A DNA stretch of 64,000 nucleotides from Gymnopus androsaceus JB14 (lineage: Eukaryota > Basidiomycota > Agaricomycetes > Agaricales > Omphalotaceae), in contig ML769669.1 in NCBI GenBank assembly GCA_009733575.1, forward strand, positions 23,570-87,569, read 5' to 3'. Made by a program: the position numbers and the translations under genes. Below are positions 23,682 to 35,539 of this stretch, one piece after another. The notes beneath the pieces were generated by a model, which was not told the origin of the DNA, searched no databases, and saw nothing but the letters and a program-made list of their open reading frames with translations. Each line of letters begins with the position of its first letter. The first letter of the stretch is position 1.

Positions 23682-24570
23682 TCACCAAGATATTTTCGAA
23701 CCATCAATGTGAATAAACTCCCCACCGTCCTTCTCTCGTGTGCCTTCGTCAACAATCTTTACAAGTAAAGTAGCGCATCTCTCTGGCGTCAAGGCCTCAA
23801 ATTGCTCCTGAAAAGTTTTCAGCACTTTCGTTGTATCCATTTCCCGGTGAGAGTCCGCTATCAGTGAGTGCTGAAATATCAGAATACTTAACCGCTCGCA
23901 ATACAGCGAACATCACCTACCCATGTCGGTCTCCACAACACCTGGAGATAGGGGGAAACAGATTGAGTAAAAGGATTTTTAAGCCATACGTATTATATGA
24001 TCCAGCGAGAGCGAAATACTTACCGATCCATTCATTCTCAAAATGGATCCTCCGAGCCAAAACATTCAATGCCGCCTTACTCATTGCGTAGGCAGTCATT
24101 TCAAGAGCGGGAGCATCAAGAGCGGGAGCATCGCTTGGAAGACTACGAGGTTGCCAATAACATTAGTCTAGAATACAAGCGCACGAGGACAGCGGCAATT
24201 CAATCAAGTACCTCAAAGTGTGTGCGCACAACCTCTGGAGGGGTATCGGCTGCTGGCCCCAAATACGAGCCACAACCTAGATAGCGATTCAACCATAGCC
24301 TACTAGCGTAATCTATACATACCAGCAGATCCCAGAACAACGTTCACACGACCGTGTTTCTCCTGGATGACCATTGCAATATCTTTGTTTCCATCGACAT
24401 CCCCTGCAATGTACTTGACAATCTCTATCTTTCCGGGATATTCTGAGTGCCAACTGCTGAATCGCAGAGGCCTTGACAGGATCGCGGACTCCCGCATAGA
24501 CAATTGACGGGTAGAGAACTGATAGCTAGTAGTCTTTCCACAACTGGCGAAACCTAGTAGGCAGTACAAA
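23682..24570 (-). pseudogene. Short-chain dehydrogenase/reductase pseudogene
   Basis: Recognisable SDR pieces in order: IVYAGVRDPVKASA and GKIEIVKYIAGDVDGNKDIA in different frames (a frameshift near 24440), EKHGRVNVVLGSAG (the NNAG region), TNVIGNLVVFQAMLPLL, the catalytic YAMSK of YxxxK at about 24080, GVVETDM, and the C-terminus DGGEFIHIDGSK. Between MLPLL and MTAYAMSK the segment carrying the catalytic Ser is missing. A 15-bp direct repeat (ATGCTCCCGCTCTTG twice) and a stop lie at the scar. The N-terminal TGxxxGIG motif was not found. Several intron junctions remain intact, so the inactivation looks fairly recent. The family uses NAD(P)H; the original substrate is unknown. Confidence 0.75.
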
Positions 24571-25352
24571 GTGAGAGAAGCTAGTCGAGTGTACGAATCG
24601 TTACATACCTAGTCACGGCTTGCGCACTCAGCATGCGAAACAAATGTAGACTCGGAAGACACTTGACAGTAGGGAGAAATCGATTACAGAGACCACTCCA
24701 CCCTTATACCCACAGAAAGAACGCAGCCGAGTGGACTCGCAAGCAGTCCCTGGCTCGCATCAGTCATTGAGGACAAATCGCATGAGAAGGAGCTGAAAGC
24801 ATCTCAGCGCTTACACAGCTGATTATTCATACTCACTCGGCCCTCGGGCATCTCAAATCTAGAGTAAACAATATTTCGCTTTGTGAACATGAGGTGTTCG
24901 AGGTCACGTATAGCGACAGTTGTTCAGCATGCACGGGTGAACCGAAACGAAAGTGCACTGTTCGTAACAGCGAAGACAGGCAGTCGAAGGCTACGCGAGA
25001 GCTCGTAAAGACTGACTAAAAGACTGGTAAGAATCAAGGTCAACACTCACATCAAATGCGCTGGGTCGAGTCCGGGAGTCAAAAGAATAGACGAATCCGC
25101 CGCCAGAGCGAGCATCCCTGCTACTTACACCGTAATGCCACGCAGCTATCACATCTACTTTACCTTTTTGAGCGTATACACACTAGTTCGTTCCGTAGTG
25201 GGGTATCTATCCATATTATTATCCTACCAGTACTAGCTATTGAATACTTGCTTAACAAAATAATGTTCATGAATCCGAAAACGACGAAGCACACTCGTAC
25301 GAAGTTGCTCACCGTACGCTACTCCCTCCGCATCTATCATCTACTATCCTTC
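24571..25352. other. Intergenic region
   Basis: About 780 bp without a supportable gene. A GGGTCGAGTCC word near 25067 recalls a tRNA B box, but the flanks do not fold as a tRNA. Confidence 0.45.
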
Positions 25353-27002
25353 TCATAATCGCGACTGACTTCCGGAACTTTGCGCACGCCACTCCTTCCC
25401 GACTTCCGCAATAAAATCGCCGACCCGATTCCAATATCCGTGTTGTGCTGTGGTATCATCTGGTGAAAGAGATAGATTTAAATTCAAAAAATAAATTTCA
25501 ATGAAGACAGACACTCACTATGTGTACCCGCAGGGAAAAGCATAAATTGACTCCTCTCCTGCGTTTTTGCTTCTTCAATCTTCTCTCCAGATGTTGATAA
25601 CGGAGATAGGCCAAGCGTCCGTCTCGTATGTGGTCGGGCTTCAAACACTTGGCGAAGGAATTTCATATGTTGCGGTGGTACCTATCAAACCAGCGTCGCG
25701 GTTAGTATGTACTCCCCAGCAGGAACGAAAATAATGTGTACTTACCAGAGTATCCGATTGACCACTCAACATCAACACATTCGTTTCCCTCGGTATCCCT
25801 TTATACTCCTTCCCCAAGCCATTCCCCACTCTCGCAATCGTACCTCCGCCACCCTCAAGCACCTGACTCGCCACAACATCCAAAACCTCAGTGGCTTTCC
25901 CCAACCGTTCTTTAAACTCTGCTTTCGCTTCCGAACCTTCTTTTTCCTTCACGAGCCCCGCTAGTCTATCCTCGACTCGGTTCTGCGAGACCATATCCGG
26001 TGCGCCTATAATTTTTCCTGCACTCTCCCATCGTTGGTGGCAGAGGAATTTGAACGGACCGAGAAGTGGTAGTACGTGTGGTACGAGGAGACGGAGGGAT
26101 ATAAATGTGTTTTCGAGGATGATAGCTGCTATCTGTAGGGAATCAGTGCTGGGAATTGTGGCGTAGACATGCTAAGAGGTCGTACTTCTCCTGGGAATCG
26201 ACTAGCCAAATCAATAGCCACTGCGCCTCCTATACTCTGTCCATATAAAATCTATCTCTAGCTTGAGTGTTCATACTCGATAATGAAAAAGAATCGAGAC
26301 GCACAACAGGCGTATCTCTGAGCCTAATATCCCCTCTGACGAATTCTAGGGCGGTAACCGCGTCAATAGCGAATCCAGATTCTGATGGCGTTCCCGTAGA
26401 GTCTCCGTATCCACGGTATTCGACGCCCAAGACATTGCATCGCATAACTTGCTGGAACATCATCCCCAGAGGAATTCTGTGTCCTGCATTCCCTCCGTTT
26501 CCGTGAAACATAATTACTGTGGGCCTATGTGATATCAACTGCGGAAATCGTTAACAGGAATTGGAATAGCAGAATTACACGCACCTCTTCATCAGACATG
26601 TTTGAATATCCGAGTTCCGTTGCTCCTTCAATCGCACTGATAGGTACTGTTGGTAAAGAGCCGAATTTCGTAGCCTGCAGGAGAGTCGGTGTAAATGGGC
26701 ATTTCAAAGCTCTACGAACTTTCTACCTTTGGAAGTTCCTTCTTTTGCGGCAACAAATAACATCTCAGCGTTTGCCCGTCCTTGGTCTTGAGATCCAGCA
26801 TTTCGTGATGTAGACCATAAGCTGCAGGCGTTGTGGGTATTCCATCGTCCTCTCCAATCTTCATATACGCTGAAGGGTATATTAAATAGTTTTGGCCATA
26901 ATAGAGCAGTCCAGCGCCGAGAGTTCCAAAACCGACCGCTGTCGCGAGAGCGCCTTTGGCTACAGTTTCTACAGTCGAAATTGAAGGAAAGAAAGAGGAC
27001 AT
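25353..27002 (-). CDS. BEM46/ABHD13-type alpha/beta hydrolase, membrane anchored
   Basis: The ATG at 27002 starts MSSFFPSISTVE, followed by an N-terminal hydrophobic helix (GALATAVGFGTLGAGLLYYG), then YLIYPSAY, typical of BEM46/ABHD13. The oxyanion region HGNGGNAGHR is at about 26470. After an intron near 26255-26300 the nucleophile elbow reads ILYGQSIGGAVA (GxSxG). Later exons give ENTFISLRLLVPHVLP, LMLSGQSDTLVPP with the acid Asp, and FPAGTHND with the catalytic His, completed across the last intron (donor GTGAGT near 25520). The frame closes at the TGA at 25353 after YWNRVGDFI. The full triad is present. Family members are ER/plasma-membrane serine hydrolases; substrate not known. It is divergent from the nucleoside phosphorylase gene, with 182 bp between starts. 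Confidence 0.85.
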
Positions 27003-27184
27003 GGCGTAGAATGAGAGACGATAAAATTACAGCTATGGCTGTTGTAAATGAAATACAAAATTAGACTTTGAAAGCGTCATAGTAGGCGGAATGTCACGTG
27101 GCACGGAATCCTCGGAAATGGATAGGGCCGAGCCGCCCGCTGATATTCTTGACTAACGACGTCGAGTCGTAGAATAGAGCCACG
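27003..27184. promoter_or_regulatory. Bidirectional promoter
   Basis: Only 182 bp separate the two divergent start codons, so both core promoters must overlap here. It contains GTCACGTGGC near 27091, a CACGTG E-box that bHLH or Cbf1-like factors could bind. No factor can be assigned. Confidence 0.45.
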
Positions 27185-28859
27185 ATGAAAGATCAACTCA
27201 CAGATGCAAGTGCGTATCTTTTCCTATGTCCATTAACTAATAAATATCTAATGAATCCTCGCTTCAGACTTTCCCCGTACAGCGGATAATCGTGTATACC
27301 ATCTTGGACTGAAGCCCGGAGAGATTGCCAATCGAATAGCAAGTGCATTATCTGATGTTTGAATCTCTTAACACGCTTTGCAGGTCACGGTCGGTTCGCC
27401 ATCGAGGGCTCTCACTATCGCAACACATCTAGATGAAACACCAAAGAAATTTAGACTTGAAAGTGAGAGAGGATTCCAGACTATTACCGGGAGATACAAA
27501 GGTATTCTCCTCTAGACTGGATGCGATGCAAGGAGATAACGCGTCCCTCTACGACAGGTATCCCAGTCTCTATCGTTTCAATCGGCATGGGTGCTCCCAA
27601 CATGGACTTTTTCGTACGAGAGACCAGGGAAAGCATCACAGGAGATATGGCCATTGTCCGGTTAGTTTATCACTGATTTCGGCTTCTATGGTCTCCAATT
27701 ACCAACCCTCGCATCTACAGTTTAGGTTCATGTGGATCCCTCAATCACTCCTCTGCTCCTGTCGGTACCGTCGTTGTACCAAAGGCATGCGTTACTATCG
27801 CTCGGAATGTTAATTTTGACTTTGGGAATCCCGACGAAGATCAAGAGAAGGACACGAAAGCCTATTTCATTAGCAAACCGGTGAGTTCTGATTAAACTTT
27901 TGGCTATTTCTCTTCGACGATAGCCCTAATCAATTCGTAATTTTTACATGCAGGTGGAAGATAACGCTGAACTCCATCAATTGGTACGCCGATGTATACC
28001 CTATTTCAGAAGAACAACTAACACAAGTAAGAGCAGGTCGTCAAATCTCTTGAAAATGCTCGTCCATCCGGAGATCAAACATCGATTCTAGGCGATCTGG
28101 TGAATGCCAGTGCAGATAGGTAAGGACCTTGCCTCAGGTTGTTCCAAGGATCGACAAGCTCATAAATGTCACAGTTTTTACTCATCTCAAGGACGTCTAA
28201 CGTCGTTCCCAGATCATAATGTCAATCTCGTAGAGGAACTCTTGGAGCAAGTAGACAGCTTGGGTACACTCGAAGTATGCATTTTTCCCTCATTAAAATA
28301 AAAAAGTCAACGCTTTTTTACTCGCCTTTCTACCTATTGCAGATGGAAACCCACCACCTTTACCATTTGGCCAAATGTTGGAACCGTCGACCGACGAAAT
28401 CTTCTTCTGTTGCCGATACAAGCCATTCAGCACCACCTCTGACAACGGGTCCTGTTCAGCCCGTCGCTTTAGGCTCCGGAGCAAGCTCTGGTCTCGCTGC
28501 AGTTGCTATAACCGATTCAAAGCTCCACGTCTCCGCTGCCCAAATGGTCTTTGCAGCACGCACTTCAGCGAATCGAGACTTTATTAATCCAGAGAGGGTG
28601 AATGCGATCGAGGAATGGGGTGGTAAGGTGAGTACATCCAACTAACCAACTTCAACTCGCTTTAACTTTAACTTTGACATTATCACTTGATTGACAAACT
28701 GACTTTCTTTGCAGGGCGTACTTGAGGCGTTGATAGCGTACGATATTCCAGCTGAAGTAAGTTCAAAATGCTCGAACTGTGCTGTTACAGAAATGCTCAT
28801 TCTTTCCGTACATGTAGCGTCTGCATCCAGAGGAAGGAAGCGTTTGGGCTTTGACTTGA
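27185..28859 (+). CDS. Nucleoside phosphorylase (uridine phosphorylase-like)
   Basis: Spliced by eye the protein starts MKDQLTDANFPRTADNRVY, then LKPGEIANRIVTVGSPSRAL, the phosphate-binding N-terminal pattern of the PNP_UDP_1 family. Next come VSIVSIGMGAPNMDFF, LGSCGSLNHSS (phosphate loop) and later METHHLYHLA, the conserved sugar/phosphate-binding METxxL region. Toward the end are KLHVSAAQMVFAARTS and a C-terminus RLHPEEGSVWALT with the TGA at 28857-28859. About nine introns are readable; one at 27339-27383 is GC-AG (GCAAGT...GCAG). Likely reaction: phosphorolysis of uridine or a related nucleoside in the cytosol, for nucleotide salvage. It is a stand-alone enzyme, not the N-terminal domain of the NLR-like gene downstream. 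Confidence 0.82.
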
Positions 28860-29500
28860 CGCAGGTAAGCGAATCTGCTGTAGGCTGCACTGGGTAAGGA
28901 CTGAAGAATCTTTTCCCCAATTTTTCTGTTATCAATACATCGGCGGTTAAATAGAGAATGTTACTTAGCATGAGTTCCGCATCGGAGTTTCTGGCCGTGA
29001 TGTGGTATCTCAGAAGCTTTGGGTCCAGATCAATAGATTTTCATTTTTTGAAGAGCCAAGGGTTATAACTTCAAGGGAATGTAGAAGATAGAAGACGTGA
29101 TATCACAGCTGAGCACTTACTATTCATTTTGAGTCTTGACCTCAAGTTCGATCCGCACTGCATTGAAGCGTCAGTCTGGTTTTTTTCGATGGCGGAACCC
29201 AAGCTAAACCTGGGCAAGTAAGCAAAATATGATTACAGAAATGGCAATTTCCTTGCGCTGGAATCAGGATCATTGACACCGGGTCATTTCTCTCTCTAAT
29301 AGTTAGAGATTGGTTGATGTAAAATTACATTGAGGTGTAGTGTTGATTCAGACCAAAAGGGAAAGCAAAAACATTCAAGTATACAATGATTGATACGGAG
29401 GGAAAAAATGTAATAAGGTACACCAGTGCCGGTTTCAATTAGGGTTATAACAGGCGAGCAGATTGTTTAGATTTCCAGATTCACCATTTGAGATCCAGGG
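28860..29500. other. Intergenic region, convergent 3' ends
   Basis: 3' flanks of the nucleoside phosphorylase and the NLR-like gene. No gene or RNA recognised. Confidence 0.5.
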
Positions 29501-32127
29501 TCAAGCGAAATTTTCTGAGTACAGTATAAGCATCTCTCTCTCCAATTTCTCAGCACTCTCTAGCTTTCCGTGTGCCCTATAAGTAGATGCCAGATTGTGC
29601 ATGGAAGTTAATGTATCAGGGTGGTGCTTCCCAATCACTTCCTTCTGCAGTACAAGCACCTCCTCCTGCAACTTCTCAGCACTCTCCAACTTTCCACAAG
29701 CTTGATATGTTGATGCCAGATTGGCCATGGAAATTAATGTATCAGGGTGGTGCTCCCCAATCACTTCCTTCCGCAGTACAAGCACCTCCTCCTGCAACTT
29801 CTCAGCACTCTCCAACTTACTACATGCCCAATATGTCAATGCAAGATTGTTCATAGAAGTTAATGTATCAGGGTGGTGCTCCCCAATTACTTCCTTCCGC
29901 AGTATAAGCACCTCCTCCTCCAACTTCTCAGCACTCTCCAGCTTTCCACGTGCCCGATATGTAGATGCCAGATTGTTCATGGAAGTTAATGTATCAGGGT
30001 GGTGCTCCCCAATCACTTCCTTGAACAGTACAAGCACCTCCTCCTCCAGCTTCTCAGCACTCTCCAACTTTCCAAGTGCCCAATATGTAGATGCCAGATT
30101 TCCCATGGAAGTTAATGTATCAGGGTGGTTCTCCCCAATTACTTCCTTCCGCAGTATAAGCACCTCCTCCTCCAACTTCTCAGCACTCTCCGACTTTCCA
30201 CATGCCCAATATGTCAATGCCAGATTGTTCATGGAAGTTAATGTATGAGGGTGGCGCTCCCCAATCACTTCCTTCTGCAGTACAAGCACCTCCTCCTGCA
30301 ACTTCTCAGCCCTCTCCAACTTTCCACGTGCCCGATATGTAGATGCCAGATTGCCCATCGAAGTCAATGTATAAGGATGGTGCTCCCCAATCACTTCCTT
30401 CCGCAGTCTAAGCACCTCCTCCTGCAACTTCTCGGCACTCTCTAACTTTCCACATGCATGGTATATAAATGCCAGATTGGCCATGAAAGTTAATGTATCA
30501 GGGTGATGCTCCCCATTCACCTCCTTCTGCTGCATAAGCACCTCCTCCACAAGCTGTTCAGTTTGTGTCCAAAATCCAGAATATCTAAAAATATATGCCA
30601 AGCAAATACGCACATACACAGTAGGCAAATTCTTCAGTTGGATGTGAAGAGCATGTGGTAACAGCTGTTGCCGACACTGATAGTCCACCTTTCTGGCCCC
30701 CAGTGGAGTAGCACGTGCTAGCAGTAATAATGCTGCACACCTTGTATTTTCTTCATCCTTGATAGTTTCCTGGGCACATGTATGTACAACTGAGTGAAAT
30801 CTCAACATATTTTTGACATTGTCATATAACGCAAGTGACAATTGACACAATTCATCAACACTGTCTTCCCATGAGCCTTCCTCAGCGAACAGAGCCAAAA
30901 ACTTCTTTGTCAGCTCTATGCCCTCAGTTGGTTCATTTAAATCAACAGCTCCAGTATCACTACCATTAAAGGCTACTGCATGAGTGAAAAGGTCCCTAGG
31001 AATAGCAGTTGGATGTAGATTTGCACAGATTTGCAGAAGAAACTGAGTTGAAGGTCTGAGTTTTTCAAAACTAAGTTGAAAGGCACTGAACATGGTTCTC
31101 TGGTAGTTGTCCAGTGACCTCAGTCTGTAATTAAGGATCTCAGTCCTTTTCTTTTTGAACCGTGTTAAGTAAATGTCAAGAGTACATGTTTTGTTGGCAT
31201 GAATATATGCCCCAGCTGTTGATACAGCAAGTGCTTGATATTCCAGACTTTCAACAATTTTGGAGGCTAGATTTTTATTGATCTCGGAGCTCTCCTCATG
31301 TACATGCTTAAGCAACAACTCAATAGCATCCTCCTTGTTGAGATCACCAAAGTCAATATGACAGCCAGGAGACTCCATTTGTGAAGTTGTTGCAAGTCGA
31401 CTTGTGATAATAATGTTCCCATGAGTGCAATTGGGAATATACTCCTTAAGATAAAGCTGTTCATCATCAGCATTATCAAAAATGCACATCCAATTCTGAC
31501 AAGTCCTTGCCAGGAAGTCCCGCACATCTTTGACTTGTTCACCAACACCTGCAGCCTTACCAAGTGTTTTGAAATCAGATGTGAGCATGGCATCAGAAGT
31601 GGCATCAAAGAACCAAATATTTGAAAATCTGCTCAGATTATTTGAGATCACATTTTGGAAAGCATCAAAGATTTTCTAACCTTGATGAGTTATCCGAAAT
31701 AAACTTGAGAACAGTTTGTGTTTTTCCTGTTCCCCCGCTGGCCACCAGGGTTACAATGCACTGTGCTGGGGCAACTTTTGGTGCAAAGAATATCCTGTAG
31801 AGTTCACTCAGTGTGTCCTCTCTTCCAACAAAGTATTGGCTTGGAGAGGGGCACTTTAGCACATCTGAAATTGACAAAACATTTTCTATAACCATGTCAG
31901 CATTCAAGATGTATAATTGGATCCAGTTCAAGTACCATGATGTGCATACTGATGAGGGCTATGAGCTTGGATGCTAACATTATTTGCAGCAATAAATGTG
32001 GACCTGTTGATTTCAAAATTGGATGCATGGGCGAAAAGCTGGCTCCTAAGTGATGGATTAGTCATTTATTGGCTGACTTCTTTTCAGATATCAACATTGA
32101 GTGGACTTACGAGGACACCATCTCCAT
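29501..32127 (-). CDS. NLR-like NB-ARC protein with C-terminal TPR array
   Basis: About 810 residues in four exons. Exon 1 (start ATG 32127, MEMVSS) joins over intron 32046-32110 to SQLFAHASNFEINRSTF. An intron ending at about 31868 leads to CPSPSQYFVGREDTLSEL. Walker A is ASGGTGKTQ (about 31735). A third intron near 31620-31675 leads to RFSNIWFFDATS. Walker B is WMCIFDNADD and the sensor region NIIITSR, as in NB-ARC STAND ATPases. A winged-helix-like region with LSFEKLRPSTQFLL follows, then about eight TPR units of 42 residues with GKLESAEKL and IGEHHPDTL, ending ENFA at 29501. Fungal NLRs of this type act as signal-responsive switches in allorecognition or defence. The frame is intact. The start is uncertain because the upstream frame stays open without an ATG. 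Confidence 0.88.
29515..30560 (-). repeat. Array of about eight 126-bp TPR-coding repeats
   Basis: Each 126-bp unit encodes 42 residues containing GKLESAEKL, EEVL, K-EVIGE-HHP-TLTSM and NLA-TY, the kinesin-light-chain-like TPR pattern. Units differ at only a few codons. Nearly the same unit recurs at 54540-56590. Confidence 0.9.
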
Positions 32128-33093
32128 ACCAGACAATTGAGCATGAAAAGCATCAGAAGAAGATCCAGCGCCCTTTTGACCCTGAAGCTGAGGAACTATC
32201 TGAGACGAATTGCCATTGTTATCTGGAAGTAATTGTTCAACGTTGTAAATCTGGAGAAGGTTCAGAGACAGAACACACCACGGGTTGCTTGAACTTGTGA
32301 AACCCCCACGACCGATCCCGATTTCAGATTATTAGTGTCTGGATCATGCTTGGTTAAACTCTTCGAAAAACTGGATCCACTTCGATTGAAGGGTCCAGCC
32401 GATGCTTTCAAAAACCGGTTTGTTCTTCGAGGCTCTGTCATGGATGATGAGGGAACGAAAGCAAGTTAGCGGGATCAATCAATCGATGGATTGACCTGCG
32501 GTATGCTTACCTACTCCCCACCCGGTCCGGATTGAACGAAGACACTTGTATTGACCATCTGATCGTCCGGTACTGTATTGATTTATATGTACACAGTCAA
32601 CAGAGTTTCTTCAACTTTCGCCTCTTTTTGGCGCGTCACGGTCGACTTCCATCTCCCAGGAGACTCCCATCCGGATATTTGAGCTCAAAAGAAGCATATA
32701 CCGCTTGCCATATAGGCTCGCCGACGAGGTAATGGGACATCGAGAAGGCAGAGAAGGTCATTTCAAGGTCATAACAAGCTATCAATCTATCTAATCGCCA
32801 CTTATCGCCCGACCTTTTTCCATTTCGCCGCCTTGCCGCCATGGCTTTACGGTGGGTGGCGATATACATGGCTATCTCCAACAGCATTGCCATTAATATT
32901 AAGCAATAATGGATGAAATCTAAGAAAGCTGATGATGGTTTGGGAAAAACTTGGAGCGTACGCGCCACGGCGCTTATTGCACAACCAATGAGCGCTCGCG
33001 ACTTACGGCATATAAATTTCTTTCCGTTTGACACGAACAACCATTCTTCCCGCTTTTTTTTCTTTACGACTTCCCTCTCCACCTTCAGCGTAT
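32128..33093. other. Intergenic region
   Basis: Upstream regions of the NLR-like and GDT1 genes. In the NLR reading direction an open frame continues to about 32300 without ATG, so a further upstream exon is possible. A minus-strand ORF at 32636-33082 has no recognisable motif and overlaps the GDT1 promoter; I do not call it. Confidence 0.45.
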
Positions 33094-34054
33094 ATGGATA
33101 TTGAAAATGGCCAACCAGAAGGAAGCCTTGAGGCCCTCGTCCAATCTTTTGCCATGATTCTGGTTTCTGAAGTGGGGGACAAAACGTTCCTCATCGCAGC
33201 CATTCTTGCCATGAGCAATCCTCGCCTAGTTGTCTTTGCAGGAGCCTTTGGCTCTCTAGTCGTCATGTCCATCCTCTCTGCAGCCATGGGTCACATTCTT
33301 CCATCACTTTTACCTCGGCGCTGGACGCAACTCGCAGCAGGGATTTTATTTTTGGTTTTTGGAACCAAGATGATGATTGAAGGGAGACAGATGAAAGCTG
33401 GGAACGAAAAGATACAGGAGGAGATGAAGGAGGCGGAGGAGGAGATTGAGGAGGATGATGCACGTCATGAGGGAGCTAATGAGCATCTCAATGTTATTCC
33501 GCTGGAAATGATTGAAGGAGGTCGGAGCCCGGTTTTTAACCCCGATGCGACTCTCACTCCACGAAAAACGAAACCTTCGCTCGTCGAGGGCGCACGGAAT
33601 TTCTGCAGCTTGTTTCTTGGACCTATCTTTGTCAAGGCGTTTGCGTTGACGTTTCTGGGTGAATGGGGAGACCGTAGTCAGATTGCTACAATTGCATTGG
33701 GGGCTGCGCATGTGTGTTCATCATATTTTGTTTTCAATACATCTCGACTTGAGCTGATCATCTGTTTAGAACGCTTACCTTGTCGCGCTTGGGACTATAC
33801 TCGGCCATGGGTGCTGTACCGCAGCTGCAGTCATTGGCGGTAAATACGTATCTACAAGATATCCGCGAAACATAGTACGTTTTCGAGCTTTGTCTCATCA
33901 AGTACATCATTTAACAAGCGTTCTCTTCCTAGTCACTCTCGGAGGGGCAGTCCTCTTCCTACTTTTCGGGGTCTTGTATTTGTACGAAGTATTCATGGAT
34001 TCCACTGCGTACGATGTATCTTTACCCATCATCAATCACCCAGAAGATACATAG
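33094..34054 (+). CDS. GDT1: GDT1/TMEM165 (UPF0016) family divalent cation/proton transporter
   Basis: The start ATG at 33094 gives MDIENGQPEGSLEALVQSF. The first family signature is SEVGDKTFLIAAILAM (ExGDK(T/S)) in helix 1, then RWTQLAAGILFLVFG. A charged Glu-rich cytosolic loop (EEMKEAEEEIEEDDA) follows. The second signature is LGEWGDRSQIATIALGA. After an intron (GTGTGT...TTTAG, about 33711-33769) NAYLVALGTILGHG follows. A last intron of about 60 bp leads to TLGGAVLFLLFGVLYLYE, ending PEDT before the TAG at 34052. Both acidic motifs are present, so it should be functional. Yeast Gdt1 is a Golgi Ca/Mn-proton exchanger needed for glycosylation; the same role is likely here. Confidence 0.9.
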
Positions 34055-34132
34055 ACGCTTTCTTCTCTGGACATTCACGGAACATTCATGGCATATCTTG
34101 TACGCCCAAAAAAAACGGAACGCAGCACGCTA

Positions 34133-35197
34133 TTATACCATTCTACATATACTGTAAATAGCCCTACCTAATAATATACGACCTGGACGCATTAGAGTTA
34201 CTCCAATAACAACTCCCGCTAGCTTCTGCCGTTTACTCTCTCCGAAACCAATAGCGTCTAGATACACATCTACACCTCCGCCTTCCTCGAGAAACTTCCA
34301 TACCTCGTCAACCACCTCCCCTGGCGCAAGGGTATACTTTTCGTCCATTCCAATTTCACGTACTTCGTCCATCATTGATTCACGAACGCGGTCCAGACCT
34401 TGGCCAGACAAGATATAGTCTGCTTTGACAAGGTCGACGGGAACGCGAAGGATGAAAAGGACGATTATGATGACAAGACCTGAGCGGTCTTTTCCCTGTG
34501 TGCAGTGGATGAGAATAGGGTAGGCTTGAGGATCGAGGTATACGTCCAAGGCCTGTGGAAATACGTTATGATTGAGCGAACCGTGAGAGATCTGTGTGTG
34601 AAGATATGTACCTGTAAAATCTCGTTCTGGCAAAACTGCAAGGAATCTTTGCTCAACCCGACGAGTCCCCTAGGACCCATTACGTTCTTTCCAAGGATGC
34701 GTATAGCTGCCATACGATATTGCATGATCATGAGAAGGATAAACCACCTATAATGATAAGTTGCGTTCTTGATTAGTTCGTGTCCTCAACCGAGCTTATA
34801 CACACTCACGCAATTTGCCACCACTTCAGCTGCATCACCATGTTCATCTCAAACCTCCTCCCAATGAAATTAATCTTCACCGTGTCCCAGTTCACAATTG
34901 GTCGTTCTAGGCCTCCCATCATCATTAGTAGCCCCCTTCAGAACCTCCTTGCGCTTCAAATGCTCCGACTTGGTCCTCAAATCAATAACCGTCTTTAACC
35001 GGTATTTTTCTACCAACAACTGTGTATCCGCTTGTCGTGGTTTCGTCCAAACGACCAGAGCGAAGCAGAAAACCTTCTTTGATTACGCAGACTGGGAGTT
35101 TGTCGCTGCTGCTGCTGCTGAGGGAATTAACGACCCTTCCGACGTCCCGAAAGTTGTGGATAGCGGTGAATGGGGGATTGGAGATAGTTTCTGCCAT
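34133..35197 (-). pseudogene. Atypical tyrosine phosphatase (Y_phosphatase3 type), frameshifted
   Basis: The start ATG at 35197 gives MAETISNPPFTAIHNFRDVG, then LLRSGRLDE. A one-base shift is needed near 35018-35024 to reach LLVEKYRLKTVIDLRTKSEH, and another at 34911-34918 (a GGG run on the coding strand) to reach PIVNWDTVKINFIGRR. After introns (34738-34800 and 34552-34613) come IRILGKNVMGPRGLVGL and the P-loop ILIHCTQGKDRSG, the CX5R active site with Cys and Arg intact. A C-terminal hydrophobic stretch follows to 34133. The family removes phosphate from phosphotyrosine or phosphoinositides. The pristine catalytic core makes sequencing error at the two shifts as likely as true decay. Confidence 0.75.
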
Positions 35198-35539
35198 GAA
35201 ACCTATTGATAAAGACGCGTCGGAGAGGTTGGGTACGACCGTCTAATGCTGGTCTAAGTTAAGCAAGCCCGATGCAAGCCGTCAGATTCAGGGATAAAAA
35301 ATTTGAAGATTTGGACATCTGTACATGGTCGTCAAATACGGAAACTAAAAGGAAGGGGGCAAGGTTTTGGCGGTTGCGAGCGTTGAGTATGTGCCCAAGA
35401 TGAGAGAAGAAGAGAAAGAAGCTGTGAACCCGCCGGATCCGGACTTATTTATTTAATCCCGTCATCTTTTGAAGTCTGACCACGACTAGTCTCCTTTAGC
35501 CATGCTACAACGCAGGCACCCTAGGACCACAGGATATTG

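Noticed and set aside
25060..25085. tRNA-like word GGGTCGAGTCC
   Set aside because: The surrounding sequence does not fold into a cloverleaf.
27185..28859. Nucleoside phosphorylase as the N-terminal domain of the NLR-like gene
   Set aside because: Such fusions are known in fungi, but here the gene is on the opposite strand, with its own start and stop.
29515..30560. Regular 126-bp repeats as a CRISPR or minisatellite
   Set aside because: Continuous open frame with the TPR pattern and no spacers; it is a protein repeat array in a eukaryote.
32636..33082. 149-codon minus-strand ORF
   Set aside because: No recognisable motif; it overlaps the promoter and start of GDT1 and has low-complexity basic sequence.
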